37,493 bases of DNA from Clostridia bacterium (GCA_017447445.1 JAFSNK010000006.1:1-37493), one strand, 5' to 3'; shown: positions 1 to 6,676, numbered from the stretch's first letter. The notes: generated from the letters alone by a model not told the origin. Translations and numbers: made by a program.

Positions 1-9
1 CGTGAAGTC

Positions 10-125
<116 letters not shown>

Positions 126-140
126 ATATTGTTTTGGCTT

Positions 141-166
141 ACACACTCCTAATTTTAGGAGTGTGT
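141..166 (+). other. Perfect 12-bp hairpin between 5S rRNA and tRNA-Met
   Basis: ACACACTCCTAA (141-152) pairs with its reverse complement at 155-166 across a 2-nt loop. No T-tract follows, so it looks more like an RNA processing or stability hairpin in the rRNA-tRNA transcript than a terminator. This is inference. Confidence 0.55.
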
Positions 167-175
167 ATCCAATCC

Positions 176-252
176 GGGCCTTTAGCTCAGTTGGTTAGAG
201 CAACCGGCTCATAACCGGTCGGTCCGGGGTTCGAGTCCCTGAAGGCCCACCA
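176..252 (+). tRNA. tRNA-Met (CAT)
   Basis: A cloverleaf of 77 nt folds with acceptor arms at 176-182 and 242-248, anticodon loop CTCATAA (anticodon CAT), a T-loop TTCGAGT and an encoded 3' CCA. CAT is also the anticodon of the Ile tRNA that is modified to lysidine. Elongator Met is the simplest reading, but the sequence alone does not exclude Ile2. Confidence 0.92.
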
Positions 253-272
253 ATTTTTTCAAAATCTAATAT

Positions 273-348
273 GCACCTTTAGCTCAGTTGGTAGAGCAAC
301 TGACTCTTAATCAGTGGGTCCCGGGTTCGAATCCCTGAAGGTGCACCA
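273..348 (+). tRNA. tRNA-Lys (CTT)
   Basis: A 76-nt cloverleaf with acceptor arm GCACCTT pairing AAGGTGC, anticodon stem ACTGA/TCAGT around loop CTCTTAA (anticodon CTT), T-loop TTCGAAT and encoded CCA. It is 20 nt downstream of tRNA-Met and probably in the same transcript. Confidence 0.94.
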
Positions 349-350
349 TT

Positions 351-420
351 GCACGGACATTGAATATTTACTGTTCAATGTCTGTTGCATTTATGCTGCG
401 GAAAGACAATAGCCTTTCCG
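351..420 (+). other. Two spacer hairpins between tRNA-Lys and tRNA-Trp
   Basis: GACATTGAA (356-364) pairs with TTCAATGTC (374-382), and CGGAAAG (399-405) pairs with CTTTCCG (414-420). Neither is followed by a long T-tract. They may guide tRNA processing, but no function can be shown from the sequence. Confidence 0.5.
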
Positions 421-427
421 TACTCTT

Positions 428-503
428 AGGGGTATAGCTCAGTTGGTAGAGTCGCGGTCTCCAAAACCGTTGGTCGTGGGTTCAAGTCCTACTGCCCCTG
501 CCA
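428..503 (+). tRNA. tRNA-Trp (CCA)
   Basis: A 76-nt cloverleaf with acceptor AGGGGTA pairing TGCCCCT (one G-T pair), anticodon loop CTCCAAA (anticodon CCA), T-loop TTCAAGT and encoded 3' CCA. It is the last tRNA of the 5S-linked cluster. Confidence 0.94.
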
Positions 504-540
504 AAAATACCGGGACGGCAAGCGCCGTCCCGATATTTTT
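503..540 (+). terminator. Terminator of the rRNA/tRNA cluster
   Basis: CGGGACGGC (511-519) pairs with GCCGTCCCG (524-532) across a 4-nt loop. It is flanked by an A-run upstream and ATATTTTT downstream. It starts right at the tRNA-Trp CCA end and is a typical intrinsic terminator. Confidence 0.9.
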
Positions 541-700
541 ACCCGGGAGCAACGGAGGGATTCGAAGGGGAGCGGTAGTGAATTGACCGTCCGGGGGACG
601 GTCAAGAGCCGCGGAAAGGCTCGCCCACCGTGAACCCCAAAAATCTTACGATTTTTGAGGACCCCTTGTCGCAGGCGAGGAATCCCACCGCTTCCGCCAT
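541..700 (+). repeat. tRNA-3'-end-like repeat with inverted ends
   Basis: No gene is visible here. The right end, 680-699, reads as the T-arm and acceptor of a tRNA-Ser type molecule ending in CCA. The left end, 553-563 (CGGAGGGATTC), is its inverted copy with one mismatch against 680-690 (GAATCCCACCG). Between them are a hairpin GACCGTCC/GGACGGTC (585-603) and a CCCCAAAAATC-type hairpin (635-660). A frame open on the minus strand across this region is a translation of repeat DNA, not a credible gene. It may be a tRNA-derived mobile repeat or a tRNA remnant. I cannot name the family. Confidence 0.6.
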
Positions 701-743
701 GAAAGAAACCGCTTTTGTCTACCGGACAAAAGCGGTTTCTTTC
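701..743 (+). repeat. 19-bp perfect hairpin, copy of the one after tRNA-Leu
   Basis: 701-719 pairs perfectly with 725-743 around the loop TACCG. Together with the CCAT before it (697-700), the sequence up to position 723 matches 37197-37223, the terminator behind tRNA-Leu, at 25 of 27 positions. It therefore looks like a tRNA terminator carried along with the tRNA-Ser-like 3' end. It lacks a T-run after the stem. Confidence 0.7.
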
Positions 744-744
744 A

Positions 745-886
745 GTTATATTCGCCTGCGGCGAGTTATATTGCTTCGCAGTGATATTCGGCTTACGCCG
801 AGTGATATTGCGCTTCGCGCAGTTAAAAGGCGAATATAACTGTCCCGCAGGGACAATATAACTGCCGTCAAAGACGGCAATATAAC
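745..886 (+). repeat. Hairpin array 1: different stems on constant 8-nt linkers
   Basis: At least six short hairpins, each with a different stem, are strung on a constant linker. The first part has GTTATATT or GTGATATT at 745, 765, 781 and 802. The second part has the reverse complement AATATAAC at 833, 855 and 879. Stems include TCGCC/GGCGA (752-764), CGGC/GCCG (789-800), TGCGC/GCGCA (809-821), TGTCCC/GGGACA (841-855) and TGCCGTC/GACGGCA (863-879). A long-range arm, GTTATATTCGCCT (745-757) with its complement at 828-840, can replace the first local hairpin. The whole is a branched palindrome. No coding potential is seen. A second member of the family is at 4928-5149. Confidence 0.75.
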
Positions 887-932
887 TTGAAAACTGCAAA
901 TCTTGTGTTATTCTTTAACCGAGGTGATTACA

Positions 933-1295
933 ATGTGCGACAGCGTTCTGCGCGATAAATCCAAAGATTTTGCAAAACAAAGTGTACTTCTTTGCAGAGC
1001 AATCAAAGCGAAACACCGCGAATCCGTGTTGACAAACCAACTGCTTCGAAGCGGTACGTCGGTTGGTGCAAATATCCACGAAGCGCAGTATGCGCAAGGA
1101 TCAAAAGACTTTATTTCGAAGTTTGAAATATCGCTGAAAGAAGCATATGAAACCGAGTACTGGCTTGAATTGTTGTTTGAAACCGGATATATGGACGAGC
1201 AGACGTACAAGCCGATACAAAACGATTGCGGTGCGATCAGACGAATGCTCATTTCAACCATAAAGACGATGAAAGAAAAAACAAATATCTTATAA
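933..1295 (+). CDS. Four-helix-bundle protein, S23/23S-intervening-sequence type
   Basis: A 120-residue all-helical protein with the family pattern seen in proteins encoded by 23S rRNA intervening sequences: an N-terminal helix with KSKDFAKQ, a central RSGTSVGANIHEA segment (roughly residues 40-52) and a later LKEAYETEYWLELL helix. The ATG at 933 is preceded by GAGGTG at 921-926, which favours it over an upstream TTG at 903. The molecular role of this family is not established, although members form bundles and occur inside or beside rRNA genes. Here it sits about 800 bp behind the 5S gene and directly downstream of hairpin array 1. The gene is AT-richer than the rest of the window, which hints at transfer. 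Confidence 0.85.
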   Translation: MCDSVLRDKSKDFAKQSVLLCRAIKAKHRESVLTNQLLRSGTSVGANIHEAQYAQGSKDFISKFEISLKEAYETEYWLELLFETGYMDEQTYKPIQNDCGAIRRMLISTIKTMKEKTNIL

Positions 1296-1573
1296 ATATC
1301 AAAAGAAATATTTTTATGTAATCAATAATGCAAAAAGGAACACAACCGTTATGCTTTACTTGCGCAAATTCGATTTTTCTGACAACGAACTTGTTTCTTC
1401 AAGATTTAATATACCTTTAGCTGAAGCGAACCTAATGATCGAAAAATGGAATTCAGGTTTATTTAACGTATCATTTTTTGTAATGTTTGCTGTCCAAAAC
1501 GATGATATCGGTTCCATAAGTAATGATTTCAGCATCGAAAAGGAATTTGTGAAACAAAAAATACGGGATCCCC
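1296..1573. other. AT-rich intergenic stretch, no convincing gene
   Basis: This AT-rich stretch lies before the ohrR-like promoter. An ATG at 1351 opens a frame that runs without stop into the ohrR-like gene. Its product resembles nothing I recognise, and a full promoter and ribosome binding site lie inside that frame, so I treat it as non-coding or as a decayed gene. Confidence 0.5.
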
Positions 1574-1602
1574 TTGACAAGTTATATCGCATGCGATATA
1601 AT
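1574..1602 (+). promoter_or_regulatory. Consensus promoter of the ohrR-like gene
   Basis: TTGACA at 1574-1579 and TATAAT at 1597-1602 are separated by 17 bp, a perfect sigma-70/sigma-A promoter. It is 22 bp upstream of the ATG at 1624. Confidence 0.9.
1583..1600. promoter_or_regulatory. 18-bp palindromic operator inside the promoter
   Basis: TATATCGCATGCGATATA is a perfect palindrome filling most of the spacer and the start of the -10 box. A dimeric repressor bound here would block RNA polymerase. MarR/OhrR proteins bind such dyads and repress their own genes, so the next gene product is the likely ligand. Confidence 0.82.
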
Positions 1603-1623
1603 TATGTGGGAGGTGCAGACGGA

Positions 1624-2073
1624 ATGAGCAATAAATATGAATCGCTCCGGCTGAAAAACCAGATCTGTTTTCCGCTCTATGCCGTATCGAATATGATAAC
1701 GCGCAAATACAAGCCGTTCCTCGACGAGCTCGACCTGACCTACACGCAGTATATCGTGATGATGGTGCTTTGGGAGCACGGGCAGGCGAACGAAAAGCTC
1801 CTCTGCGAGGCGCTGTGCCTGAAATCCAACACGGTGACGCCGCTCTTAAAAAAGCTGCAGGACAAAGGATATATCGAAAAAACGAAAGACAAAGGCGACG
1901 AGCGGAATCTTGTTATTACGCTGACGGAGACAGGCAAGAAATTGCAGGATAAAGCGCTCCGCGTGCCGGAATGTATGGCAAAGGAGTTTCATCTGACGCC
2001 GGACGAGGCGACCGCGCTTTACGGGATCTTATACAAACTGATTGATGAAGAAAAGAATAAAAACAGAGGTTAA
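1624..2073 (+). CDS. ohrR: OhrR-like organic-peroxide-sensing MarR repressor
   Basis: A 149-residue winged-helix MarR protein whose N-terminal part closely follows Bacillus subtilis OhrR. The peroxide-sensing cysteine is at the same position (Cys15, in NQICFPLYA), and the two tyrosines that hydrogen-bond to it in OhrR are kept (Tyr29, Tyr40). The winged-helix part carries LTPTQY-like, LWEHGQ and DERN-type segments. No second cysteine is found near the C-terminus, which suggests the one-Cys type that reacts with a low-molecular-weight thiol. The ATG at 1624 is chosen because GGGAGGTG stands 8 bp before it. The gene is followed 6 bp later by a glutathione peroxidase, which fits regulation of peroxide defence. 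The palindrome in its promoter implies autoregulation. Confidence 0.88.
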   Translation: MSNKYESLRLKNQICFPLYAVSNMITRKYKPFLDELDLTYTQYIVMMVLWEHGQANEKLLCEALCLKSNTVTPLLKKLQDKGYIEKTKDKGDERNLVITLTETGKKLQDKALRVPECMAKEFHLTPDEATALYGILYKLIDEEKNKNRG

Positions 2074-2079
2074 TCGAAG

Positions 2080-2628
2080 ATGAAAACGGTTTATGATTTC
2101 ACGGTAAAGGACAGAAAAGGAAACGACGTCTGCCTTTCGGAGTTTCGCGGAAAGGTATTGCTCATCGTCAACACGGCGACGGGCTGCGGATTCACGCCGC
2201 ATTACGACCCGCTGGAGGCGATGTATAAGGACCTGCGGGACAAGGGCTTCGAGATCCTCGATTTCCCGTCCAATCAGTTCGCGGGGCAGGCGCCCGGCAG
2301 CGACGACGAGATCCACGATTTTTGCACGATCAAATTCGGGACCGAGTTTCCGCAGTTCAAAAAAATCGACGTCAACGGCGAGAACGCCGACCCGCTATTC
2401 GCGTTCCTTGCGTCCGAAAAGCCGTTTGAGGGCTTCGGAAAGGGACTGAAAAACGCGGCGTTAAACAAGTTTGCGAAAATGAACAACAAGAAGTTCGGCG
2501 ACAAGACCTATATCGGTTGGAACTTCACGAAGTTTCTCATTGACCGCGAAGGAAAGGTCGTCGCTCGCTTCGAGCCGACGGCCGATATGAAGGACGTGCG
2601 CAAAGCCGTCGAGGAACTGCTCGGGTGA
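2080..2628 (+). CDS. Glutathione peroxidase family thiol peroxidase
   Basis: A 182-residue thioredoxin-fold peroxidase that reduces hydroperoxides in the cytoplasm. The catalytic set is visible: Cys36 (TATGCGFTP) in place of selenocysteine, Gln70 in NQFAGQ, and Trp147-Asn148 in GWNFTKFLID. Cys82 (DFCTIKFG) sits where two-Cys members keep the resolving cysteine, so thioredoxin rather than glutathione is the likely reductant. That is inference from the family. It begins 6 bp after the OhrR-like gene and ends 6 bp before a metal transporter, so the three are probably one transcript. My reading of its codons finds no ATA for Ile. Confidence 0.92.
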   Translation: MKTVYDFTVKDRKGNDVCLSEFRGKVLLIVNTATGCGFTPHYDPLEAMYKDLRDKGFEILDFPSNQFAGQAPGSDDEIHDFCTIKFGTEFPQFKKIDVNGENADPLFAFLASEKPFEGFGKGLKNAALNKFAKMNNKKFGDKTYIGWNFTKFLIDREGKVVARFEPTADMKDVRKAVEELLG

Positions 2629-2634
2629 AATAAT

Positions 2635-3774
2635 ATGAACGATCAAAACAATGACGTCGCCGTCCTTGCGGCAAACAGAGAAAAAGCAATAGTAAAGACA
2701 AGTATTGTCGGTATCGTTACCAACATTCTGCTCGTCGGCTTCAAGGCATTCGTCGGGCTGGTATCGAACTCGATTGCCGTCATTCTTGACGCGGTAAATA
2801 ACCTGTCCGACGCGCTCTCGTCCGTCGTGACGATTATCGGCGCGAAGCTCGGCGCAAAACAGCCGGACAAAAAGCATCCGCTTGGTTACGGCAGGATTGA
2901 ATACCTCAGCTCCATGATTGTCGCCGCGCTCGTCCTTTATGCCGGTATTACGTCACTCGTGGAATCAATAAAGAAAATCATTCATCCCGAAGCGGCGGAC
3001 TACAGCACCGTCTCGATCATTATCATATCCGTTGCGATCGTTGTGAAACTGATCCTCGGAATGTACGTTAAAAAGCAGGGAAAGAAAGTCAATTCCGGCG
3101 CGCTGGTCGCGTCCGGCTCGGACGCGCTGTTCGACGCGATCCTGTCGGCGTCTGTTCTCGCCTCGGCGATCGTTTACCTGATCTGGGGCGTGTCTCTTGA
3201 AGCGTACGTCGGCGTGATCATCGCGGGCTTTATCATCAAAGCCGGTATAGAAATGATGATCGAAACGCTGAACGACATCATCGGCAAACGCGAGGACGCG
3301 GAGACGACGAAGGAACTGAAAGAGATCATCTGCGCACAAGACGCGGTACTCGGCGCTTACGACGTGACACTTTTCAACTACGGTCCGAACAAGAACTACG
3401 GCTCGGTACACATCGAACTGCCGGATAACCTCAGCGTTGACGACGTGGACAGGATTACGAGAAAGATACAGACTGACGTCTTCCATAAAACCGGAGTCAT
3501 CCTAACGGGCATCGGCGTTTATTCGTTCAATACTTCCGACGACGAGGCGGCGCAGATGCGCAACGCGGTGCAGAAGACAGTCATGGCGCACGACTGGGCG
3601 CTCCAGATGCACGGATTCTACGCCGATACCGAGAAGAAGACCGTTCGCTTCGACGTTGTCGTCAGCTTTGACGTTGACCGCAAGGAAGCGCTTGAAACGC
3701 TGTACGGAGAAGTGAAAACTCTTTATCCGGAGTACGACGTTCTGATCGTACCGGATGTAGACGTTGCGGATTGA
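2635..3774 (+). CDS. Cation diffusion facilitator exporter, possibly manganese type
   Basis: A 379-residue CDF transporter with six predicted membrane segments in residues 20-215 and a long cytosolic C-terminal part. Aligned by eye with YiiP, the transport site would be Asp52 and Asn56 in TM2 (LDAVNNLSD) and Asp163 and Asp167 in TM5 ([10 protein letters not shown]). There is no histidine at the site, unlike typical zinc CDFs, and it resembles the Mn-selective MntE group. The C-terminal region of about 160 residues is longer than one CDF cytosolic domain and may hold a second ferredoxin-like domain. It lies 6 bp after the peroxidase. Metal control and peroxide stress are commonly linked. Substrate identity is inference. 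Confidence 0.88.
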   Translation: MNDQNNDVAVLAANREKAIVKTSIVGIVTNILLVGFKAFVGLVSNSIAVILDAVNNLSDALSSVVTIIGAKLGAKQPDKKHPLGYGRIEYLSSMIVAALVLYAGITSLVESIKKIIHPEAADYSTVSIIIISVAIVVKLILGMYVKKQGKKVNSGALVASGSDALFDAILSASVLASAIVYLIWGVSLEAYVGVIIAGFIIKAGIEMMIETLNDIIGKREDAETTKELKEIICAQDAVLGAYDVTLFNYGPNKNYGSVHIELPDNLSVDDVDRITRKIQTDVFHKTGVILTGIGVYSFNTSDDEAAQMRNAVQKTVMAHDWALQMHGFYADTEKKTVRFDVVVSFDVDRKEALETLYGEVKTLYPEYDVLIVPDVDVAD

Positions 3775-3805
3775 CGATAATCAAGAGTATACGGAGGAAA
3801 AAATT

Positions 3806-4747
3806 ATGATCATCAAAGCAGTCAAATTCAGAAAAGACGGGTTTTATACTCAGCCCTTTGTTTTCGGCGGTGAGGAAGGTGCGGACAAGTTTGATCCTTC
3901 TATCCGCTATCGTGGCAGTTTACAGAATTACCTGATCGACACCGGAAATGAAGTGATTCTTGTCGATACCGGTCTTCCTGCGGGAACACCTGAAGAAGTA
4001 CCGGATGATACGACCCCGCTTTTTACCGGAAAGGATATCTGCAGCTATATGGAGGCGTTTGACGCTCTGGGATACAAGCCGGAGCAGGTGACGAAGATCC
4101 TTCTTACTCACAAGCACGGCGACCATTCCGGAGAACTGCGTTCCTTCCCGAATGCGAAGATCTACGTGAACGCCGACGAAACCTCCGCCGCAGAGCTGCA
4201 GGGGCTTGACAATATCGTCCCCGTCAGCTTCACCGACGGCGCGTATCACAATTTTCCGGCAAGCCGGAAGATCGCGGACGGCGTTTACTATATCAAAGCC
4301 AAAGGACATACCAACGGCAATAGTATCGTGATCGCGGAAAACGACGGGCTTTACTATATGCTCCACGGCGATATTACCTACGTCGACGAGGCGCTGTATG
4401 AAAACAAGCTGTCGGTGGTTTATGAAGACCTCGCCGCCGCCCGCGAAACGCTTGACCGTGTCCGCGCATTTGTGAAAAACAATCCGACCGTCTACTGCGG
4501 AACGCACACGCCGCAAGGATATGAAAACCTCGAATCAAAGTGCGTAATGGACCTCGATCATCCCGTTCCCACTGTGCTTGCCGAGGTCGATTTCTCCGAG
4601 GCGAAAGTCAGCGGCAAATACGTCTGCTCGATCTGCGGCTACGTTTACGATCCCGCCGAGCACGACGGCGTCGCCTTTGAAGACCTGCCGGACGACTGGA
4701 AATGCCCGCGCTGCAGGCAACCGAAGGAGAAATTCAACAAGGCGTGA
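3806..4747 (+). CDS. Metallo-beta-lactamase-fold hydrolase fused to rubredoxin
   Basis: A 313-residue protein. Residues 1-250 are an MBL domain with HxHxDH (His102, His104, Asp106, His107), His168, Asp189 and His234 as metal ligands. Residues 270-313 are a rubredoxin with CSIC (Cys274, Cys277) and CPRC (Cys300, Cys303) binding one iron. Flavodiiron proteins use HxExDH and carry flavodoxin, which is absent here. The metal site is of the hydrolase/lactonase type, yet it is tethered to an electron carrier. The reaction is unknown; a reductive or peroxide-related role is inferred from the neighbours. The ATG at 3806 has GGAGG 9 bp upstream; the longer frame from 3764 overlaps the CDF stop and is less likely. 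I find no ATA Ile codon in it. Confidence 0.88.
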   Translation: MIIKAVKFRKDGFYTQPFVFGGEEGADKFDPSIRYRGSLQNYLIDTGNEVILVDTGLPAGTPEEVPDDTTPLFTGKDICSYMEAFDALGYKPEQVTKILLTHKHGDHSGELRSFPNAKIYVNADETSAAELQGLDNIVPVSFTDGAYHNFPASRKIADGVYYIKAKGHTNGNSIVIAENDGLYYMLHGDITYVDEALYENKLSVVYEDLAAARETLDRVRAFVKNNPTVYCGTHTPQGYENLESKCVMDLDHPVPTVLAEVDFSEAKVSGKYVCSICGYVYDPAEHDGVAFEDLPDDWKCPRCRQPKEKFNKA

Positions 4748-4890
4748 GATATTCAGGTTTGCTGCGGGAAATGCCTTTTTGTGATTTCAAGCGTTTAAGG
4801 TCACTAATACATATGATCATTACAGATGACCTAAAAAACACGCTTTTTTACCCATTCAATTCGTTTTGCGATTTCGGGCGATAACCACAG

Positions 4891-4922
4891 AAAAAGGCAC
4901 TTGCGTGAGCAAGTGCTTTTTT
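4891..4922 (+). terminator. Terminator closing the peroxide-defence block
   Basis: GCACTTGC (4897-4904) pairs with GCAAGTGC (4909-4916) across GTGA. It has an A-run before it and T6 after it, so it can stop transcription in both directions. The 143 bp between the MBL-rubredoxin stop and this hairpin contain nothing I recognise. Confidence 0.88.
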
Positions 4923-4927
4923 CAACT

Positions 4928-5149
4928 AAATCCGTCCTTGCGGACGGGTGAAATATTGCTGCGCAATGTGAAATCACTTCGTGATGAAATCCGCACTTCG
5001 TGCGGGTGATGACGCGGTCCCCGAAAACCGAGTTTGTCGAGGTTTTTGGGGGAGTCAAGGACGGATTTGATTTCACCGAACGCGAAGCGTTCGATTTCAC
5101 CTGAGGGCGTAGCCCGAAGATTTCACCGTGCCAGCAGGCACGGTTTCAC
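4928..5149. repeat. Hairpin array 2: different stems on GTGAAAT/ATTTCAC linkers
   Basis: This has the same architecture as array 1 but another linker. The first half has GTGAAAT (4948, 4968) and GATGAAAT (4983). The second half has GATTTCAC (5069, 5093, 5119) and GTTTCAC (5143). Hairpins between linkers include CCGTCC/GGACGG, ATTGC/GCAAT, ATCAC/GTGAT, CCGCAC/GTGCGG, CGAACGC/GCGTTCG, GGGC/GCCC and CCGTGCC/GGCACGG. A long-range 13-bp arm, AAATCCGTCCTTG (4928-4940), pairs perfectly with 5056-5068. The centre (5019-5051) carries a CCCCGAAAACC hairpin. Read on the minus strand, this matches the CCCCAAAAATC core next to array 1. No gene is visible in 4748-5181. Confidence 0.75.
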
Positions 5150-5181
5150 TTTGTTTGTTTTTTTTCAACAGCAACTGTTTT

Positions 5182-6570
5182 TTACGTCTGTTCCGGTTTT
5201 TGTTCCGATTCCGGGAAGTCCTCTTTCGGCGTTTTCTTTAGGAACCACAGCACGAACGGGACGGTAAGCGGGAGCGAGAGCAGCAGCGCGACCGGCTGCG
5301 CCTCCTGGATGCCCGACAGACCGCGGAAATGCGAAAGCAGCAGCAGCGCGGGGATGAACAGCAGTCCGCTGCGTAGCGACGACATAAACGAGGCGCCGAA
5401 GCGTTTCCCGGTGCTCTGGAAGAGCATTTCAGTCGCCATACAGAACGGCAGCACCAGGTTTGCCAGCGCCTGCAGACACAGCGCGCGTGCGCCGATCTCT
5501 ATGACCGTATCGTCGTCGCGGAACAGCGAAACGAGCTGCGGCGCGAACGCCACGAGCCCGGTACAGCCGACGATGATGATACACTCCGCCGCGAGCACGG
5601 TGAAGAAATAGCCCTTGCGCACGCGGTTGAACTTCCTTGCGCCGTAATTGAAGGCGGACACCGGCTGGAACCCCTGCCCGATCCCGAGCGCGATCGAGAA
5701 GGCGAAGAAGATTATTCGCGAGACAATGCTCATCGCCGCGACGGCGGCGTCGCCGTGGATCGCGCACCGCGAGTTGAGCAGCACGGTGGTTAAGCTGTTG
5801 AGCCCCTGGCGAAGCATACTCGGGAAGCCAGTCGCCATTATGTTGCCGAGCAGCGCCGGGCGGATCTCGGCTGCCAAACGGAAGCTGATCTTCGATTCGG
5901 TCCTGCCGGAAAGGAACATCGAAAGCAGTATTCCCCAGCTAACAAGCTGGCTTATCGCGGTGGAAAGCCCCGCCCCCGCGATCTCCATATCCAGCCCGAA
6001 CATAAGGATCGGGTCGCCGATCATATTAAGCACCGCGCCGGACATAAGCCCGATCATACCGAGCGCCGCCTTGCCCTCGTAGCGCAGTATGTTGTTCATC
6101 GTGAGCGAGGAGCTCATGAACGGGGCGGCGACGAGGATATAGGAAATATAAGTTTTCGCGTAGGGCGCTATGGTTTCGGTACTGCCGAGCAGGACCACGA
6201 TATCGTCCAGCCAGATAAAGCCGACGACAGATATTATAAGCCCGCAGGCAAACGACGCCAGGACCCCGGCGGTGGCGTTAAGAGAAGCTTTTTTAACGTC
6301 CTGCCCGCCCAGCGCGCGGGAGAGTATGCTGCCCGCGCCCTGCCCGAACATAAAGCCGAACGCCTGGATTATCGCCATAAATCCGAACACTATGCCCACG
6401 GCGCCGCTCGCGCTGTTGCCGAACCTGCCGACGAACGCGGTGTCGACGAGATTGTATATATTCGTAACGAGCATTGAAATGATCGCCGGGACCGCAAGCT
6501 TAAGAACAAGCCGCGGGATCGGCGTTTTTGTCATTTTGTCATACTGCGAAACGCTTTCTGTCCGCTTCAA
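5182..6570 (-). CDS. MATE family multidrug/metabolite exporter
   Basis: A 462-residue, twelve-helix membrane protein of the MATE family (DinF/NorM-like), which exports cationic or aromatic compounds using a Na+ or H+ gradient. Family marks are the opening PIPRLVLKLAVPAIISMLV, NLVDTAFVGRFG, the FGQGAGSILSRALG segment near residue 80 and GQGFQPVSAFNYGA near residue 320. The start is a TTG with GGAACGGAG upstream. An ATG 11 codons later lacks a good ribosome site. It stands alone, convergent with array 2 and divergent from the SDR gene. The substrate cannot be read from the sequence. Confidence 0.93.
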   Translation of the reverse strand: MKRTESVSQYDKMTKTPIPRLVLKLAVPAIISMLVTNIYNLVDTAFVGRFGNSASGAVGIVFGFMAIIQAFGFMFGQGAGSILSRALGGQDVKKASLNATAGVLASFACGLIISVVGFIWLDDIVVLLGSTETIAPYAKTYISYILVAAPFMSSSLTMNNILRYEGKAALGMIGLMSGAVLNMIGDPILMFGLDMEIAGAGLSTAISQLVSWGILLSMFLSGRTESKISFRLAAEIRPALLGNIMATGFPSMLRQGLNSLTTVLLNSRCAIHGDAAVAAMSIVSRIIFFAFSIALGIGQGFQPVSAFNYGARKFNRVRKGYFFTVLAAECIIIVGCTGLVAFAPQLVSLFRDDDTVIEIGARALCLQALANLVLPFCMATEMLFQSTGKRFGASFMSSLRSGLLFIPALLLLSHFRGLSGIQEAQPVALLLSLPLTVPFVLWFLKKTPKEDFPESEQKPEQT

Positions 6571-6609
6571 ACCCTTTTTCTCCGTTCCTTAATAAAAGAA
6601 GATAAATGA

Positions 6610-6638
6610 ATTATATATCACGCCGCCGCAAAATGCAA
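6610..6638 (-). promoter_or_regulatory. Promoter of the MATE gene
   Basis: On the minus strand TTGCAT (6638-6633), a 17-bp spacer and TATAAT (6615-6610) lie 40 bp upstream of the TTG start. Confidence 0.8.
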
Positions 6639-6676
6639 GCGGATAAACCGATTTTCGGCTTTTAAGGCGCAAAAAC

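Noticed and set aside
745..886. CRISPR-like array
   Set aside because: The repeated 8-nt linkers are far too short, they invert halfway, and the intervals are self-complementary hairpins rather than unique spacers. No cas genes are present.
489..899. Open frame of about 136 codons on the minus strand
   Set aside because: It runs through tRNA-Trp sequence, a terminator, the tRNA-like repeat and the hairpin array. The product is low-complexity and basic, with no ribosome binding site.
1351..1623. In-frame upstream extension of the OhrR-like gene
   Set aside because: A perfect promoter, operator and ribosome binding site lie inside it, and OhrR homology including Cys15 begins exactly at the ATG at 1624.
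3806..4747. Calling the MBL-rubredoxin protein a flavorubredoxin
   Set aside because: There is no flavodoxin domain and the metal motif is HxHxDH instead of the flavodiiron HxExDH.
4578..4884. Short frames overlapping and following the rubredoxin domain
   Set aside because: They are off-frame translations of the fusion gene end and of AT-rich intergenic DNA, without starts supported by a ribosome site.
5034..5267. Short plus-strand frame across array 2 and the MATE gene end
   Set aside because: It is a translation of hairpin linkers and antisense MATE sequence.
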